Shown one piece after another: positions 62,866-64,000 of a stretch of DNA of 64,000 nucleotides (positions are counted from its first letter, which is position 1; each line of letters opens with the position of its first letter). Source of the stretch: Hyphomicrobiaceae bacterium. Its GTDB lineage: Bacteria > Pseudomonadota > Alphaproteobacteria > Rhizobiales > Hyphomicrobiaceae. Location of the stretch: assembly GCA_041397645.1 (NCBI GenBank), contig JAWKWE010000007.1:124001-188000 (forward strand), in the 5' to 3' direction. The translations under genes and the position numbers were made by a program. The notes beneath the pieces were generated by a model. The model did no database searches, had not been told where the DNA came from, and saw only the letters and a list, made by a program, of their open reading frames with translations.

Positions 62866-62994
62866 TTACTGAGCGGAGTGCTCAACAGCAGGAGCAGCAC
62901 CGAGTTTCATGGGAACAGGAGCTGCTTCCTCACGGCGGCAAGCGCCCAGTGCAACAGCGGCTACCAGTACCGTCAAAGTAATCATCGATCGCAT
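62866..62994 (-). CDS. Tiny lipoprotein, 42 aa, copy 2
   Basis: Starts MRSMITLTVLVAAVALGAC, lipobox LGAC at Cys19, then RREEAAPVPMKLGAAPAV. Same length as copy 1 at 48674-48802 and identical at most positions. GGGGGA lies 7 bases before the ATG. Its coding content is supported by the paralogue: differences are mostly silent or conservative. Confidence 0.82.
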   Translation of the reverse strand: MRSMITLTVLVAAVALGACRREEAAPVPMKLGAAPAVEHSAQ

Positions 62995-63404
62995 TGTTTA
63001 TCCCCCAAAAGAATCATCATCGATAGTTTGATAATAACGAAATTGAATTTGCGAAGACATGGACGGGATCGATGAGGTTCAAATTTACATCTGCGGTTGC
63101 TAGGCAGACACAGGTCCAGCCAGCGGGCGAAGGGCGAACAAGGCACTCTCCCTATCAGGGAGGGATCGTCATTCCGATGGGTATCGATTTAGTTATTCTG
63201 GCGGTTTAGATGGGTAACCCATGAAGCCAAAACAGAGTTGGTCCATCTGAAGAATTTTTGGGCCGCCTTGGAAAGGGTGAAGGCACGCCGTCGTGCATTA
63301 AAGCACGTCAACACGGTTTGCTTCGTGGGAACTCAGGGTCATGGTGCGCCGTTTAGAACGAGCTGTTACCAACCTTTGCAAAACCACCGCCGGAGAAGCA
63401 AGCC
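62995..63404. other. Intergenic stretch without a convincing gene
   Basis: Contains the hairpin CTCCCT-ATC-AGGGAG (63148-63162) and frames with no start signals. It separates the divergent lipoprotein and PRC-barrel genes and presumably holds both promoters. Confidence 0.5.
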
Positions 63405-63740
63405 ATGCCGATACAGCCACCTCATAGTGACGTCATCCGAGCATCACGGGTTATCGGGGCGAGTGTCCATGTCCAAGGCGGTGACCGTTTCGGTCGCATC
63501 TCGGACATCGTGCTCAATAAGCTTGATGATATCATTCAGTTTGTCATCGTTGCTCGCGACGGAGCGCTGACCGCAACTGACAATTTTTACTCAGTCCATT
63601 GGTCGGATCTGAATTTCGACGAAGATGTTGGAGGGTACGTTCTTCCCTTTGACAGTGATGGCCTGGAAAAAAGTCTCGCTGACTCATCCGTTCAGCAGCT
63701 CATCGATGAGGAATCGTCTCCAACAAAGATTCAGGTTTAA
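63405..63740 (+). CDS. PRC-barrel domain protein
   Basis: 111 residues with one PRC-barrel (RASRVIGASVHVQGGDRFGRISDIVLNK ... IIQFVIVARDGALT ... YSVHWSDLNF). The beta-barrel occurs in RNA-processing and photosynthetic reaction-centre proteins; small stand-alone versions are common in Hyphomicrobiales and often stress-induced. GGAGAAG lies about 7 bases before the ATG. No partner gene is visible. Confidence 0.85.
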   Translation: MPIQPPHSDVIRASRVIGASVHVQGGDRFGRISDIVLNKLDDIIQFVIVARDGALTATDNFYSVHWSDLNFDEDVGGYVLPFDSDGLEKSLADSSVQQLIDEESSPTKIQV

Positions 63741-64000
63741 TGTCCGCCCTTCGTCGCTGTGCCATGTACCATCCGACAGTTTGTTCAGCGCGACCTGTCA
63801 GGCGAAATGTCGCGAGCAGATTAAACGTCGTCACACCCTTCACTGAGCGCCTATGCTGGCCTCTCATCCATTCGTTGAGTGGCGCTATCGCTCGGCGTGT
63901 AGAAAACGCCCCGAGCCGGGCGATAACGACGCCACTGACGTCGACGCGTAGAAGCTCGTCTCAGATTTGATCTGATCCTTCAGCGGCTTGGCATGCGCGG
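63741..64000. other. Window end, no gene recognised
   Basis: A 76-codon plus-strand frame overlaps the PRC stop but has no ribosome binding site and is rich in Arg and Ser in the way of a shadow frame. Confidence 0.4.

Noticed and set aside
48674..62994. Invertible segment driven by the two lipoprotein copies
   Set aside because: The inverted genes differ too much at nucleotide level to support frequent homologous recombination, and no recombinase gene is nearby.
63148..63162. CTCCCTATCAGGGAG resembling a Tet operator
   Set aside because: Only the centre resembles tetO, and no TetR-family gene is in the window; treated as a plain hairpin.

Overview
The window reads as a chromosomal segment of a moderately GC-rich alphaproteobacterium, most likely of the order Hyphomicrobiales and possibly a methylotroph related to Hyphomicrobium. 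The basis is family-level: a PleC/DivJ/PdhS-type histidine kinase, DUF1289 and TIGR02281 proteins, periplasmic PQQ and molybdenum dehydrogenases, and a dimethylamine monooxygenase cluster. No tRNA, rRNA, CRISPR array, insertion sequence or prophage was recognised, and the segment looks like normal chromosome.

Layout. 1-13.7 kb holds mostly single housekeeping and accessory genes: a TPP enzyme cut by the window edge, threonine dehydratase, a beta-hydroxyacid dehydrogenase, an Lrp regulator, a uracil-DNA glycosylase relative, a nuclease, a histidine kinase, two tandem membrane aspartic proteases, phosphomannomutase/phosphoglucomutase, a TauE exporter and DusA. 13.8-30 kb is a respiratory carbon block. 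It contains pyruvate carboxylase, a divergent AcoR-like sigma-54 activator, a minus-strand alcohol/aldehyde oxidation cluster (Rieske protein, PQQ dehydrogenase, small secreted protein, 2Fe-2S subunit, Tat-exported molybdopterin dehydrogenase) and a lactate block (permease, LutB, LutC). 30-36 kb holds a DUF2478 protein, an ADP-forming acyl-CoA synthetase/acetyltransferase, an AhpD-like protein coupled to an APH/P-loop kinase fusion, and a glutamine amidotransferase.

36.5-41.1 kb is a probable nitrogen-regulated operon. A near-consensus sigma-54 promoter precedes amt, a 63-residue membrane protein, a spacer with two strong hairpins, and dmmC-dmmB-dmmA (heme-dependent dimethylamine N-demethylation). 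This arrangement suggests that methylated amines serve as a nitrogen source. 41.5-48.1 kb carries a two-component system, an exosortase-like membrane protein with a coupled tiny peptide, a DUF2270 protein, two secreted proteins of unknown function, and an outer-membrane beta-barrel gene interrupted by one in-frame TGA.

48.2-63 kb holds a type I secretion locus: a 2446-residue animal-type heme peroxidase with RTX repeats, the ABC exporter, a second RTX protein and the HlyD adaptor. It is flanked by two inward-pointing copies of a 42-residue lipoprotein gene, each with its own terminator. The spacer before the first copy carries a cluster of DnaA-box-like 9-mers around two palindromes. The window ends with a PRC-barrel protein.

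The items most worth following up are the amt-dmm operon with its structured spacer, the PQQ dehydrogenase with a lanthanide-type Asp pair but no vicinal Cys pair, the flanking lipoprotein pair, the exosortase-like gene with its coupled peptide, and the DnaA-box cluster.
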